Positions 44,702 through 55,966 of a stretch of 60,000 nt of DNA are shown piece after piece. Both the position numbers and the translations under genes were made by a program. Source of the DNA: Strigamia acuminata (taxonomy: Eukaryota > Arthropoda > Chilopoda > Geophilomorpha > Linotaeniidae); assembly GCA_949358305.1 (NCBI GenBank), contig OX442316.1, positions 3,660,001 through 3,720,000 on the forward strand, given 5' to 3'. Each line of letters starts with the position of its first letter. Positions within the stretch are counted from its first letter, which is position 1. The notes under the pieces were generated by a model. The model was not told where the DNA came from and ran no database searches. It saw only the letters and a program-made list of their open reading frames with translations.

Positions 44702-45203
44702 TACTGTAAAGCCACAAATTGGCGTCCGGTTCTAATAGACGCCGGGGAATCAGCGGCGATTTTGGGAATCAGCGCCAAGCCTGATTAAGCGGAAATCACC
44801 GATTTTCTGAATATCTACCTGACCCGAATAACCTCCGAGGTTCAAATAGGTGCCGGGATGCATCTTGGCGGAACATACCCGATTTCGGCAACAACGGTGG
44901 CCAAGAGTGACTAATGACTCAATAACTTGAAAATCACCATCCAACCTAACCTGACCTAACCTAACCTAACCTAACCTAACTGAGTCACACAAAGCAAAAC
45001 ACGGCAAAACAAATCAAACTAGCAAGCAAACAGATGATAAATTCAAAAATTTAAAGCAGAATTATGATTTTCAAGTTATTGAATCATTATTCACTCCTGG
45101 TGCATTGTTGTAGCCAAAATCGGGTATGTTCTGCAAATATGCTGCCGGGACCGGGTTGGAAAAATAAATAAACGCCCGGGCCGCAATTTGAAGCTTTACG
45201 GTA
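44702..45203. mobile_element. 502-bp TIR element enclosing telomere repeats
   Basis: The left TACTGTAAAGCCACAAATTG and the inverted right TACCGTAAAGCTTCAAATTG bound an element with GGGAATCAGCG / CGCCGGG motifs and no coding sequence. The (CCTAA)n block sits near its middle. Confidence 0.7.
44942..44980. repeat. interstitial TTAGG-type telomeric repeat
   Basis: About seven CCTAA units with one variant (CCTGA), that is TTAGG on the minus strand. This is the canonical arthropod telomere unit. Too short to be a chromosome end, and embedded in the TIR element at 44702-45203. Confidence 0.85.
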
Positions 45204-45796
45204 TTTACGAATGTACTGAAACAAATTTAATTAAGTTTGGTTACCTCATGTCAAGGTTTCTGATAAAAATGTAATTAGTTACTCTAATACAAACTAGATT
45301 TATTTTTGTCTTAAGATTATATCCAAGCACAAGTGTAATGAACACAATTATAATTATTAATGACCAAAAGCAATTAATTGAGCAAATGGAGCAACAGCCA
45401 TTGTGCAAATTACTTTGAACCATTACCCTTATTAATCCCACCCAGTCTCAGTACACTGAATATATCTCTCACCTTTAAGTTCACAGCTGTTATAAAATTG
45501 TCCATTGATTACAGTATACTAATATATTCTTTACTTATATTTTGTTCCACCAGAGATCCTGACATAACTAATCCAACCCTAATCAGCTAACACCATGCTC
45601 TGAAAACATAACACTTCATTTTGAATAATTCAGAGCTCATTTTCAGCTTGGTTATATGAAGTATGAACATGATCAATTTGTTTACATTTCTCCACTCATA
45701 AAATCCAAGCATTATCATGACCTTCACAGGGTTGATATCTCACATCGTTGCGCTCTCTTGCAGGGCTCGAAATGTACCGGAGAAAACCGAAACAGT

Positions 45797-45919
45797 CGCC
45801 GCATTCAAAAACTAAAATATTTTGTGTTTTACTTCAATTTTAAAACAAAAATGACGTCATTTCCTGTTTAAATCCATGTTAAAACTTAAAATACACTTAA
45901 ACTAAAATTGTTATTTTTA
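45797..45919. mobile_element. TAGCTGCATTC-family MITE, third copy
   Basis: Begins CGCCGCATTCAAAAACTAAA and follows the 10360-10499 copy almost base for base, but ends before the inverted terminus. Truncated. Confidence 0.7.
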
Positions 45920-46470
45920 TACTGTTCCGGTTCGTAAAATTATGAAAAATATTGTTCGTAATAATTTTTTTCTTGTTATTATTATTATTTTTTTTAAAAT
46001 TTTCAAGCGGCTTTTTTGGTTCCGCGTGATTTCCCATTTCGAGCCCCTCTCTCGAAACCATCTGTCATGAAATCTCTTTGAAACTAGAATCATTTTTTTA
46101 GTATACCTTTGATATTCCAGACACAAATGGTAAATAAATGACTGACTTATCATGTCTAGCGACACGATTAATTCGATTAAGCCTCGTTTCGTCGTCCTCC
46201 GGCTTTTCAGAGCAATTCGCTTGCTCAAATTATTATTAATGGTGTCGTGCAGTGAAGCCAATCATTTGGAATGTCGCCATTATTATACCGTAGGTCAGAA
46301 ATGATGATTTAACCTAGCTAGATAATAGTGGTGACACAAGTTGCAGATGAAATCCAGATAAATGCCCATCGCAAGGCTGGCATGTCATTTAAAGGTGAAT
46401 GCCATAATCATAAAGGTAGAATCAATATATACCTGGACTATCAAGATGCTCGAGACGGAGTGAGCCTTAC

Positions 46471-46560
46471 CTAGCTGGATACGTGCGCATGCGCGGCGCG
46501 GTGGAAGAATCCAGGGTGAATTCCACCCCACAGAGGGGCGCTGTTTAATTATTTATTTTT
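46471..46560. promoter_or_regulatory. candidate promoter and leader exon with NRF-1 site
   Basis: TGCGCATGCGC at 46484-46494 is an exact NRF-1 core. On the minus strand, CAGCTAG is followed at 46470 by GTAAGG, a strong donor facing the acceptor at 43124. This fits a non-coding first exon of the 42156 gene. The stretch is unusually CG-rich. A second palindromic site (CGCGCATGCGCATGCGCC, 47137-47154) lies 650 bp further right. Confidence 0.4.
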
Positions 46561-47329
46561 GATTCGGTATTTTAGTGCCCCATTGCTCGTTTGGGGCCTT
46601 AAAATCAAATAAATTCAAGTGTGTGTCATGGAAATTGTCCAGGCAGAGTTGATCGATGGTGGGTTGCTGGAAAAGGTGGGATGGCGCAGCTATTCGGGGA
46701 TTTCGATGATTGCTAGATGAGTTGGAGATTTTATTACAAACGAGTTGTTTGCTTTGTTGTGTGATGTATTTTTGTAATAAATGTGAGTGGATTGATGGGA
46801 TATGCTGGTTGGGAAAATCAATCAGTCAATATGGCTTTAATGTTGTTTTTCTCCGTTTGAGTTACACCCATCTTTTATTGGTTGCGTGGGAGTTGGATTG
46901 CATTTTTTTTGGCAAATTGTTTATTCGGTAGAAACGTAAAATGTTGAAATTGTTACAATGGGAAAGCAATAATTTTAAAATATATGAAAGTTCAATTCTT
47001 GAAGGAAAGTCTTTTTTTTTTCTTTTAGTAGGCGGAAGTGACGATTTTTACGTCATAATTAAAGACAGTCAGCCTTGGAAGGTGATTTTTCAAGAGAGTA
47101 AAACTTTACAGATTTTCTTTAGTCATTTTCAAATGACGCGCATGCGCATGCGCCACCTGTTGTCAAATTGGTGCATTTATTAGGGAGTCACTTTTTTAAA
47201 AGGAGGGATAGGAAAAGTCACTTGTCCTTTCACGAATTGAAGAGAAAGAAGTTCATACACTCCTAATATATTGTGGTGATTGTGGTGATGATTGAATATA
47301 ATGGTATGATGTACAGTCGTGGACAAAAC

Positions 47330-47506
47330 AAACTTTCCTTCAGTTTAGCTGTTTTAAGTTTATCTACCAGGTGGCATAAAAATCCATTGAGATTCAATGA
47401 CATCAATCTTGACCTGGTCTCTCGTCTTGCCCTAACAACAGTATTAAAAGATAGACCGGGCAAATAATGATAGATAAACTTAAAACAGCTAAACTGAAGG
47501 AAAGTT
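47330..47506. repeat. hairpin with perfect 37-bp arms
   Basis: 47330-47366 and 47470-47506 are exact inverted copies (AAACTTTCCTTCAGTTTAGC.. at the left), separated by about 103 bp. TACAGTCGTGGACAAAACA just outside the left arm resembles a Tc1-type end (CAGTCGTGG..), so this is probably a miniature Tc1/mariner element. Confidence 0.8.
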
Positions 47507-47624
47507 TTTTTTTTTCCACGAGATAAACTGAATTTGACGATGATCACGAAAGGTCTTTAGTGACAAAATTTAATACTTTTGTATTTATTTATGATGAAGT
47601 GCCAATAATGCTATAAACATATTC

Positions 47625-48056
47625 CTATACTCTTGTTGAACTCAAAAAGGCCCCCAAATCCCATTGGTCGAGCTTCATTACTACTAACTCCAGACTGTAT
47701 ACTACCACTAGGAGAAGTAGTTTGGATTTTTATTTATTTTTGTGATTGTTATGACCATTTAAGTTAATATAATTTTGATTTTTCTTATTAAAAAATGTTA
47801 TTTCCATTTATGAAATATAGTTTTATGCACAAATAAATGTAAAACTCATGAATCTTCTGCTTATTGGTTGCTTTGTCTGGAAAGCACATAATTTTGAAAT
47901 TTTGGCGGTTACCTAGGCAATCGATTACAATGTCTGTACATTGTAATGCAATTCTGGTGTTTGGGTCTACTTTTCTGGATCACTACACCAGTAAACTGGC
48001 TCGACCAATGGGAGTACAGATTGTAAAATGCCTTTTTGACTGCAACTAGAGTATAG
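47625..48056. mobile_element. MITE family with CTATACTC ends, second copy
   Basis: The left CTATACTCTTGTTGAACTCA and the inverted right CTATACTCTAGTTGCAGTCA, followed by CCCATTGGTCGAGC on both sides. It aligns in reverse orientation with 12041-12452, including CCTAGGCAATCGATTRCAAT and TTTGGGTCTACTTTTC. It has no transposase. Confidence 0.75.
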
Positions 48057-48285
48057 AAGTATGAGATAAACTGAATGTAAAATCTATGTCTAAATTAACT
48101 GCTAAACTAGACCAGCAATCTTTGAATCTGTGGTTTTGCATATGACCACTCTATCACTTTAAATTATTAAATCCACTTATTCCAGTTCACTTATTTCTCT
48201 GAATTGTATCAAATATCAATTAAGCTTGTACTGAAAGCTGTCAAGTGCATACAACACATCACTTTCTAATGAGAATCGAATTACA

Positions 48286-51200
48286 TCACATAAAATTCTG
48301 GATTTTGAGATATAATGCAGAGATGACAGAGAAATACAGCAGAGTTTTGTTTGAATCAATCAGGTTTGAACTGGAAGACATTGGGAAGAAGTCTTTGCAT
48401 TGTGTCTCTCCGAAAGCGTGCTGGAACATAATTTTTGCAACATTCCCAATAACTTTGTCTTTGCATTCATTCAAAACCCTTACATAACATTTAGCTGCTT
48501 CTGATTCTCTCCTGTGAAATAGAAATTTGAAAATTAATAAATATATTGAAGTAAATTTCAAGAATTTAATAAAGTGAAACCTTACCCACACATTTCATTG
48601 GAATACATCAACAAGTTCATCATCATTGCATCATTTTTGATGCAAGCTTTAAGAGCTGGTTTCTTCTCTTGAAAGCATTCTTTGATTCCATCATTTAAAT
48701 CTAGATTTAAAGAAAATGATCAAATATAATCAAAGGGATTTGTATTTTGCTGAAATAGATTGTGGATTGTGTATATACTTGCAAGCTGATGATTATCATC
48801 ACTGCATAGATAGGTTAATCCACCATGCATGGCATTGTAGGTGAAACCAAACGTTTCTTTCTGCTCTGAGCATCTTACTAAAGCCTGCTCTATGTGCTGG
48901 AGACAGCTGTGCATCATGCCATGGTTTCTACCAAAAGAGATAATGAAAACTAGAGATAACTAGAATGGTTGACGGCTTTCATTTCCAACAACATTCGAAT
49001 TATGTGTTTATTAGTTAAATTATATTGGTTACTTGAATTTGTTGTAGTATTGATTTGTATGATTGGTTTGTTTGTCCTGAACTGTGTATTTAATGGGTCC
49101 CATTTAAAGCCCCACTAAAGTTCCTTGGATTTCCACTAAAAAGAAACTAAATCTCACACTGACTGATTTTTCCACTATCGGTAATTTTTTGTCCCACTAA
49201 TTTAGCTAAGGCAAAAAAAACTATTTTTTTCCACTAAAATTAAATTGGCAAGAAAAAACTGATTTTACCACTACTATTACTACTTTGGTAAGATAGTTTT
49301 GCGCACGTTTTACGAACGTTTTGCACCTCAAGTCCGTCTCAGCGGGCAAAGAGGACGATCAACCATCCCCTCGCATGGTCTACGAGCCCCCCAACAGTCG
49401 CCCGCTCCCGCAAGCGAGTCCCCGCCAAGGTCCCAGTCCTAGTCACGTGTCGGGACCTAACAAAACCTCGAAGCCCCTCGCAACAGAGTCCCCGCTAAGG
49501 CCTCAGTCCTAGTTCCGTGTCGGGACCCAGTCCCAACAAGACCTCGGACTCTCCGTCGAGATGCCGGACCTTCATTTCATAATAGGGGAAAAAGTGGATG
49601 TAATAAGTTTTTTTAGTGGAAAAATAAGTTGGGTTTAAATAAATATTTTTAGTGGAAAAAATAGTTTTTTTTGGCTTAGTTAAATTAGTGGGACAAAAAA
49701 TTACCGATAGTGGAAAAACCAGTCAGTGTAAGATTTAGTTTTTTTTTAGTGGAAATCCAAGCCACTTTAGTGGGATTTTAATTTATGCCCGTATTTAATT
49801 TCTGGCGGTCAGTTAGGTTTTTTTGGGAAAAATAAATAATAATTATAATTATAATTTATTGACACACTACACTATAATTTAAAGTATTGCTACCGGTACC
49901 AATAAATTCGGCATGCTTGGTTATAATTTTCATATGTATGCCTGATTTTGTAAAGATCATTGAGATAGTCAAAATGAGACGTTTGACGTTTGATGCTTGG
50001 TTCGTAAAGCCTCAACGGGTGGCGCCAGTAGCAAAAGAACAAAATTCTCAAGTCGAGAATTTTGCATGGCGATAGGAAATTCTTCCCGGTAAGAACCAAT
50101 GAGACGTCAAAAGCGGTTTGTTACGCACGTCGGGATTGGTCGGGAGAAAGATTGTTGCTTTGTTAGCCCTAATATCATTCATGGTTATTTATAGACATAG
50201 TTTGATGCTTGGTTTGTAAAGGCCCCACCGGGGGGCGCCATCACCAGAAAAATTACCGGGAAGAATGTGTAGCGCCAGGAATTTCTTCCCGGTAAGAACC
50301 AATCAGACGTCAAAAGCGGTTTGTTACGCGCCTCGGGATTGGTCGGGATTGTTGTTTTGTTAGGCCTAATCTCATTCATAGTTATTTATAGCCCAAGCTA
50401 GTGGTAAATTCTCACTATTATTTCCATAATTTCAGATGTTTAGGTTCTTATATACCCGTATTGCCACGAGTACAGACCGTTCCGCTTAACGGCCGATCCG
50501 TAGCGCTCAAATTTGATTAATTAATTGTTAAATTTTGTTAAAATAGGTTGATTTCTGATTCAATTGCTTTTAGTGTGAAAGTAAGCGAGCATAGTGTACC
50601 TGCTAGCAGGTCATTGATATTTGGATTTGACATTTACATTTGACATTTGGAAACAAAATTCCTATTGTTGGACATCAGAAACAAAGTGTTTATTTATACA
50701 TGTGCTGGAATTAGGGCGTGCGACTAATTTCATCAATTAAACATCAAATTAGTGACATTTTTGAATACGAAACTTACCCGCATAGCATTTCATACGGAGA
50801 CTTGTTATTGTGATAAAGTGAATCGTGGAACCTTTCTACGCTGTCATCGACACATTCCTGCCATTTTTTAATCTGGAGTTGGATATTGTAACCTTTATGG
50901 TCTTTCTTGCATTTTTTGGTGCTCGCTTCCAATTGTTCGTTTGTCGTGCAGATAACTGTAGAGAAAGAAAATATATGTGTAATCATGAGTTGTGTAAGCG
51001 GACACAATGGGTGTAATAAATTATAGCTTTTAAACCAAATTAATTTCAAATTAAAATTGTTGTTGAATAACATGTTTGGCCAAATGCCAATTGTTTTATA
51101 AGGTTGGTTGGAAATTCAAAACACCCACAATTGTTTTTCTCTCTGACCTATTTGGCACAAAGTTGACACCTGCCCAGAACAAAATGTGAAAATTCATCCC

Positions 51201-51386
51201 AAAGTATAAAATTAAATTAAAAATATACACATTTATGTCATTTAGGTTGATTGATGTGGCAGGAATTCTGAATAAAACTAAATTCCAAACTAATAGCAGC
51301 AAATAAAATAGTAAAAAAGATGAATTTTATCACTTACCATTAGAAAATGCAGTGAAAACAATAATGAATCTAAAGATTTGCTTCAT
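48286..51386 (-). CDS. cysteine-rich secreted protein, 238 residues, unclassified
   Basis: Minus-strand exons 51386-51338, 50955-50778, 48927-48779, 48700-48586 and 48511-48286 join in frame. The start gives a signal peptide (MKQIFRFIIVFTAFSNG). The mature part has 13 cysteines at fairly regular spacing in a helical pattern (IKKWQECVDD, MMHSCLQHIEQALVRC, LTYLC, IKECF, LKACI, SNEMC, AAKCYVRVLNEC, TQCKDFF). This is reminiscent of arthropod haemolymph or DUF19/DUF1397-like proteins, but I cannot assign it. The C-terminus (SNKTLLYFSVISALYL) is hydrophobic after a Ser/Asn-rich stretch, so GPI anchoring is possible. All introns have consensus borders; intron 2 contains a 690-bp transposon and a tandem duplication. 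The odd cysteine count leaves one unpaired or dimerising. Confidence 0.75.
49098..49790. mobile_element. TIR element with about 140-bp inverted ends
   Basis: The two ends share, inverted, CCCACTAAAG, CTTGGATTTCCACTAAAAA, CCACTATCGGTAATTTTTTG and a GTCCCACTAATTTA stretch. The centre (about 49320-49570) is a GC-rich, imperfect duplication around GAGTCCCCGC and CCGTGTCGGGACC. No coding capacity. It lies in intron 2 of the cysteine-rich secreted gene. Confidence 0.75.
49985..50395. repeat. tandem duplication of a ~205-bp segment
   Basis: The two copies (about 49985-50197 and 50199-50395) share TTTGATGCTTGGTT, GGCGCCA, TTCTTCCCGGTAAGAACCAA, GACGTCAAAAGCGGTTTGTT, GGGATTGGTCGG and GTTATTTATAG. They are roughly 85% alike by eye. 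The origin is unknown. They lie in intron 2 of the cysteine-rich gene. Confidence 0.8.
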
Positions 51387-52299
51387 TTTTCAAATAGAGT
51401 AGGCAAGAGAACAATTAATTGGTGAGTAAAGGTGATTTCAGCTCATCCTTGAAGCTCCTTTTAGATGTGTGTGAGCTGTCATTTAACTTGTTTTATTTTT
51501 GCTGTGTTTTCCTGCTGCTTTGAATGCTGGGAGATTGAGTTCAACCAATTGCACTGCAGCTTGGGCACAATTAATTTGAAGTATTTACATCTAATGATGG
51601 AATCTTTTATGTGGGTTAATTAAATCAACAGTTTAACAACTATCACCTAGTGATGTAATGAGGAAGGTCAGGGAAGTTCATTGATTTTTATTTTGTTCTC
51701 AATTTTTTTATTTTTTTTTTTAATTTTGAGGTGAAATATTATTATGTAACTTTTCAAACTTGGTGAGTTTGTAATTAATGATTTCTGACAGCTATAAACA
51801 AATTCGTAAGAAAAAAAAATTTAGTAAAAAAGCGGTCACTTATTTTTAAACCACTTTTTTGTTGGCTGACACGCTTGAGTAAGTTTAAAAGGTCAGTTAG
51901 AGAAACGACACAAATTTGTTGGTTACATGCATTTAGGGACAACCACTTTCTCGAGTATGAATTTTTTTCCTACATCATTATTTTTGCTAAAAAATTTATG
52001 ACTTTGTTTATGTGATAATGAACTTTATCCGAGGTAAAATTTGAAGTCAATAGGTGCATTCAATCTTAAATGGATCATTTGTATCCAAGGACTTGAGAAT
52101 TTATTGCTAGGTTTGAACAATACTTAATTTTATTCAAATTTAACAATTTTCTTGATTTTCAGAAATCAAGAAAATCTGGTTTAAACTTTGAACGGTCTTA
52201 AATTTTCCCAAAATCGAACTGTTGCACATGCGCAATTAGGACCGTTGGATAAATTCCTGTTTGAAATTTTGACCGCGTTCAAGAGCTCAAACGCAGCCG
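51387..52299. other. no gene recognised
   Basis: Upstream flank of the cysteine-rich secreted gene followed by AT-rich sequence. No exon or clear repeat was found. Confidence 0.35.
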
Positions 52300-52509
52300 A
52301 AATATCGCGGTTTGAGAGAGCTGAAATCGACTTTGACAACCACTTTGAAATCAAGAAAAGTGAGATGGAAGAGCCAACCTTTTGAGACGGAAGAGCCAAA
52401 AGTTACAATTTACATAATTTCCCAGTTTTTAAAGAGCCACTAACATTTTTGTTTCAATATTATGGTATTTGATCTTGACATCGAAAGAGCCGCAGGTTGC
52501 CGACCCCTG
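52300..52509. mobile_element. right end of a hAT element
   Basis: The sequence ends GAGCCGCAGGTTGCCGACC and CCTG, the inverted form of the widespread hAT terminus CAGGGGTCGGCAACCTGCGG. Internal GAGCCA/AGAGCC repeats are typical of hAT ends. I could not place the left end. Confidence 0.65.
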
Positions 52510-54394
52510 GCCTAGGGGTAAGGAATTGTCATATTGATAGGGCTGTCCAGCCGATGGTCACAACAGTGCTGCGTTTTAATCATCTATTTGTTTATAGTTC
52601 TTCAAGGATAAGGCCCCAAGAGGCAGTAAGAGTTTCCTAAATCCCTTCTTAAAAGAAAAGAAAAAAAATTTACATGGGCAGTTAAATGAGATAAAATGAT
52701 AGTGATGGTTTGGCAACCGTAGAAGTTGCAATAACTGGCACGAGAGCACGCCACACCATAGTGAAGCGTTGAAACTCAAAATGATAGCGATGCTGAAGCG
52801 TGTTGCGAAAAAAATTGATTTTTGTATTTTATATTAATGGTATTCTTGGAAGAATTAGGCGTATCAATTTGATAGACTGGTATTCTTTAGCACAAAGTCC
52901 ATTTGGGATGCAAGATTAGTTCTTCCGCACAATATTCCAAAAGATTAAAGTTCTCTTTGAGACTGCATCCCCAAAATGACTTGAGTATCCAAATGCTGTT
53001 GATTAGGATTGGAGGGATTAATGTATCCTTCAATCTCATTGAAAATTCACGATCCTATTTGTCATGTATTTGTGTAGCAGACATGGGCTTCAGGTGTTAG
53101 AACACTCCAAGTCCCTCTTGTACAACTGTTATTTATAATGGGCAGATCTTTTTCCTTACCATTAGGTTTGAAGTATAAAATAACTTAAGCATTCTGGATC
53201 TGATCTGCTAGCGGCAGGAGAATGCTAGGCATGCACATGGTAAAAAGAATAGCAGGTCAGCAAGATATCACTCACAATGTGTGACCACTGGCGACATTAA
53301 AGAGGATCCTCAGCAGCTCTTACGACATATCGTTGGATCTGTGTCCTGAATGCAGCCAATCAGGACAAAGGATTCAGCAACGTCTCTTTATGGCTTGACC
53401 GCCATCGAGAGACAGTTCAATCTCCAGTCCAAGGTTGACTGGTTGTGAGAGCTCTATATACGATGAATGAGACGAAGGCGCCTTTGGTCGCAATAAGAGG
53501 CGTGATCGCTCTCAAGTCCGACTTGATGCGACTCGTTTGGTTGTGCTGAAATGCACGGCAGGCAAATGCAATCCGACCACGCTGCAGTTGGACTGGGCTG
53601 GGTTGCTACAAGGCAACCCAGCGACCTAGGCGATAACAAGGTGAATGCGCAACCCCTAGACAACTACAATACAGATTATACAATCCAAAACTGTGCGTTT
53701 CTTCTGTTGTTCCTTATCGTGAATAGTGACCAAACGCCCCATGGTCCTCCCCTGGCCATGAGGCGACCGACCGCCACTCATAAATGATGGAAAAGGCCTG
53801 GTTAGGGTGACAGAAAAGAGACCAGTGGAGTGGTTATAAGGCACCCTTTGTCTAATATGTTCTTCACCAATGCACTGTTGAGTTGGCAGTTGGCACCGGC
53901 TAAGTGAAGGAAAGTTACTATGTCACCCAGAGATGATGGTGTTAAGATAAGATCCAGGTAACAAATGGCAAATAGAATGTTAGCAATTGGCAAGCTACTA
54001 TAATTTTCATTTAGCAATAAACACACGTCTAAAATTTCAGAAAAATGAATAGTCATAAATGCATTTTTATCAATAATTTTGTCAGAAAATATTTTTTTGG
54101 GATTGTAATTGTTTCTGGTTAAACAAATGATGCTCTACAACTTTACAATTGGCATTTTTCAGATTGCATTGTGGAAAACCATGCCACATTGCTAATGCAT
54201 TAAGAAACCTTGTGGGGTCAACCGTTTAAATTCACATGATGCGGGATAACAATTTCTCTATCGCTATTAATCACTAATCAGGAACAATACCAAATTGACA
54301 TCGTCATAAATTGATAAAGAAATACAAAGCGTCGTTATAGATTGATAAAGAAATACAAAGCCAATTTTCTAATCAGTTAACGAGTACACAAAAA
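52510..54394. other. gene-free; GC-richer block of possible retroelement origin
   Basis: 53190-53790 is clearly GC-richer than its surroundings and includes a GCTCTATATACG stretch that could be a TATA box, as in an LTR. I found no LTR pair, primer-binding site or protein motif, so the origin is open. The rest shows nothing. Confidence 0.35.
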
Positions 54395-55053
54395 TACAGG
54401 GTTGGCCGAAAGTTACCGTACGCACTTGTCTGAAGTCTTAATAACTTTTTTTATTATTAATTTTTGTTTTGCAAAGTTGACTTCGGAGATTAATCATCGA
54501 AAAATTCACGACCGAACAAAGAACACAAATTGACCAAAACACCAGAAAGCTTGAAGCTGGTAAATCAAACTCGGTTTGATAGGAGCGGGTGAGTACAAGC
54601 TCGCTTCAAAACAAAGCTTTGAATAAAAACGCAAGCTTGTGTTTGCTCAAGCGGGCGAGTTTTTAGTGGCTTTTTCAAGTAAAAGCAAGCTTTTAAATTT
54701 TATCCGCTCCCTTGTTTCCACCTTAAGTCCTCTTTACAAAATAGTTAAAGAAAAATTTAAAAACAATTATTTTAATAAATACTGTAGTTATTAAGACTTC
54801 AGACTGATTTGTGACTTTTTGTTGGGAATTATTATCTTAATGTTGAAAATCAACAATTGATGGCGTTAGTGATATTAGAGTAGTTTTTTGTTTGTTAGTC
54901 ACGTGGTGACGCGCAGCTATATTTGGCGTGGTCACTCTTTAGTTTCGTTCTTTTGTTGTACACATACCCATGTAACCAGCGATGTAATATCTCAATTCAG
55001 AAGTAAATCTCATTTGTTTTTCGTTCAATATAACACTTTTGGCACACCCTGTA
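54395..55053. mobile_element. mariner-like element relic with matching ends
   Basis: The left TACAGGGTTGGCCGAAAGTT and the inverted right TACAGGGTGTGCCAAAAGTG are typical mariner-type termini. Near the left end (about 54500-54560) a frame reading EKFTTEQRTQI resembles the helix-turn-helix start of arthropod mariner-like transposases. The remaining coding region is lost. Confidence 0.7.
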
Positions 55054-55361
55054 TAAGCTAAATTAGAGAAAATTTTCAACCAGTTAGCATTGAGTTTCAT
55101 GTTTTATCCCAGATGCTAAGAAATCCATCCTGGCCTTATCAGTGCGGGAATTTCCCACATTTCTCCACACTTTATTATTGCCACTTAATTTACTCAATAA
55201 AATACATTTTTTTTGAACATATGATAACTAAAATTCAAACGATTGAAAATGGCAGTTCAACATTGTTCATTTATTACAAAAATGACGTTATACACAGAAA
55301 AAATACAGAAAATTATAACTTAAACGTAATTTGTACAAACTAAAAAACATTTTCAAAGTTG

Positions 55362-55694
55362 TCACGGCGTCGGAGCCGTCAGAAAGGCACCAGCACATAC
55401 GACCATGCACGCTCCTTGGGCCGCACTGCACGCCAGAAGTGCTGCAGGTACACCTATACCAGCTGTAGCAACTCCTATAGTAATATTTGTAAATTAGTAA
55501 TTTATAATTTGTAATTCTACAAATTTTGATTCCAAACCTGCTGTAAAACCTGCCGCAGTACAGCACGACACGTAGGCAGCGTTGCAGGCGGTTTGACAAA
55601 GTCCGTAACCTCCAAGAACAGCGAGTATTCCACCGTCCACTCTTCCCACTGGACTCAACAGCGCAAGCGCAAACAATAAAACAAACGTTTTCAT
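55362..55694 (-). CDS. small secreted Cys-rich peptide A, 89 residues
   Basis: Exons 55694-55538 and 55474-55362 give 89 residues. A signal peptide (MKTFVLLFALALLSPVGRVDG) precedes a hydrophobic Gly/Ala-rich mature peptide with seven cysteines (GLCQTACNAAYVSCC, then ACSAAQGACMVVC) and a terminal LTAPTP. I recall this pattern, with its APTP end, from a widespread family of unknown function sometimes annotated 'zygote-specific protein'; the link is from memory. A paralog with identical exon lengths (157 and 113 nt) lies 1.2 kb upstream. A 5' UTR intron probably joins a donor at 55821 to an acceptor about 20-40 bp before the ATG. The promoter has a TATA box and two kappaB-GATA modules, so immune induction is likely. 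It is not an obvious antimicrobial peptide by charge. Confidence 0.85.
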
Positions 55695-55873
55695 CTTTCC
55701 AGCTCTTGACTGTTCGTTTGTAGTCAAAAGTATGAATTTGATGTCAAATTAAACACTAAGAATAGTAAAATAAAACAACATTTAGTCGAGTTTAAATTAG
55801 AAAATTCAGAGATGGTTTTACCTGGTGAATCCACCAATCTGCAGTTGACTATTGAAACTTGTTGCCGGAGAAG

Positions 55874-55966
55874 TTTTATATTGGGATGAAGGGGAATTCC
55901 CTTATCTGCTGTCTTTACTCGTTCTCACCAGAGGTCCATATTGGGAACAGGGGAATCCCCTTATCT
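55874..55966 (-). promoter_or_regulatory. peptide A promoter: TATA box and two kappaB-GATA modules
   Basis: In gene orientation: AGATAA joined to GGGGATTCCCC (55966-55950), then a conserved TGGACCTCTGGTGAGAACGA block, then AGATAAGGGAATTCCCC (55907-55891), and TATAAAA at 55880-55874. Both kappaB sites are palindromic and fit GGGRNTYYCC, and both touch a GATA motif in the same orientation. Paired kappaB and GATA sites close to the TATA box are the known layout of insect immune-effector promoters. Confidence 0.75.

Noticed and set aside
46628-46720. Short frame MEIVQAELIDGGLLEK.. as a gene
   Set aside because: Only about 30 codons, no continuing exon found and no known family; mentioned only as a possible first exon.
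53190-53790. Solo LTR of a retrotransposon
   Set aside because: GC content and a TATA-like stretch are suggestive, but I found no TG..CA ends with a target duplication and no second copy.
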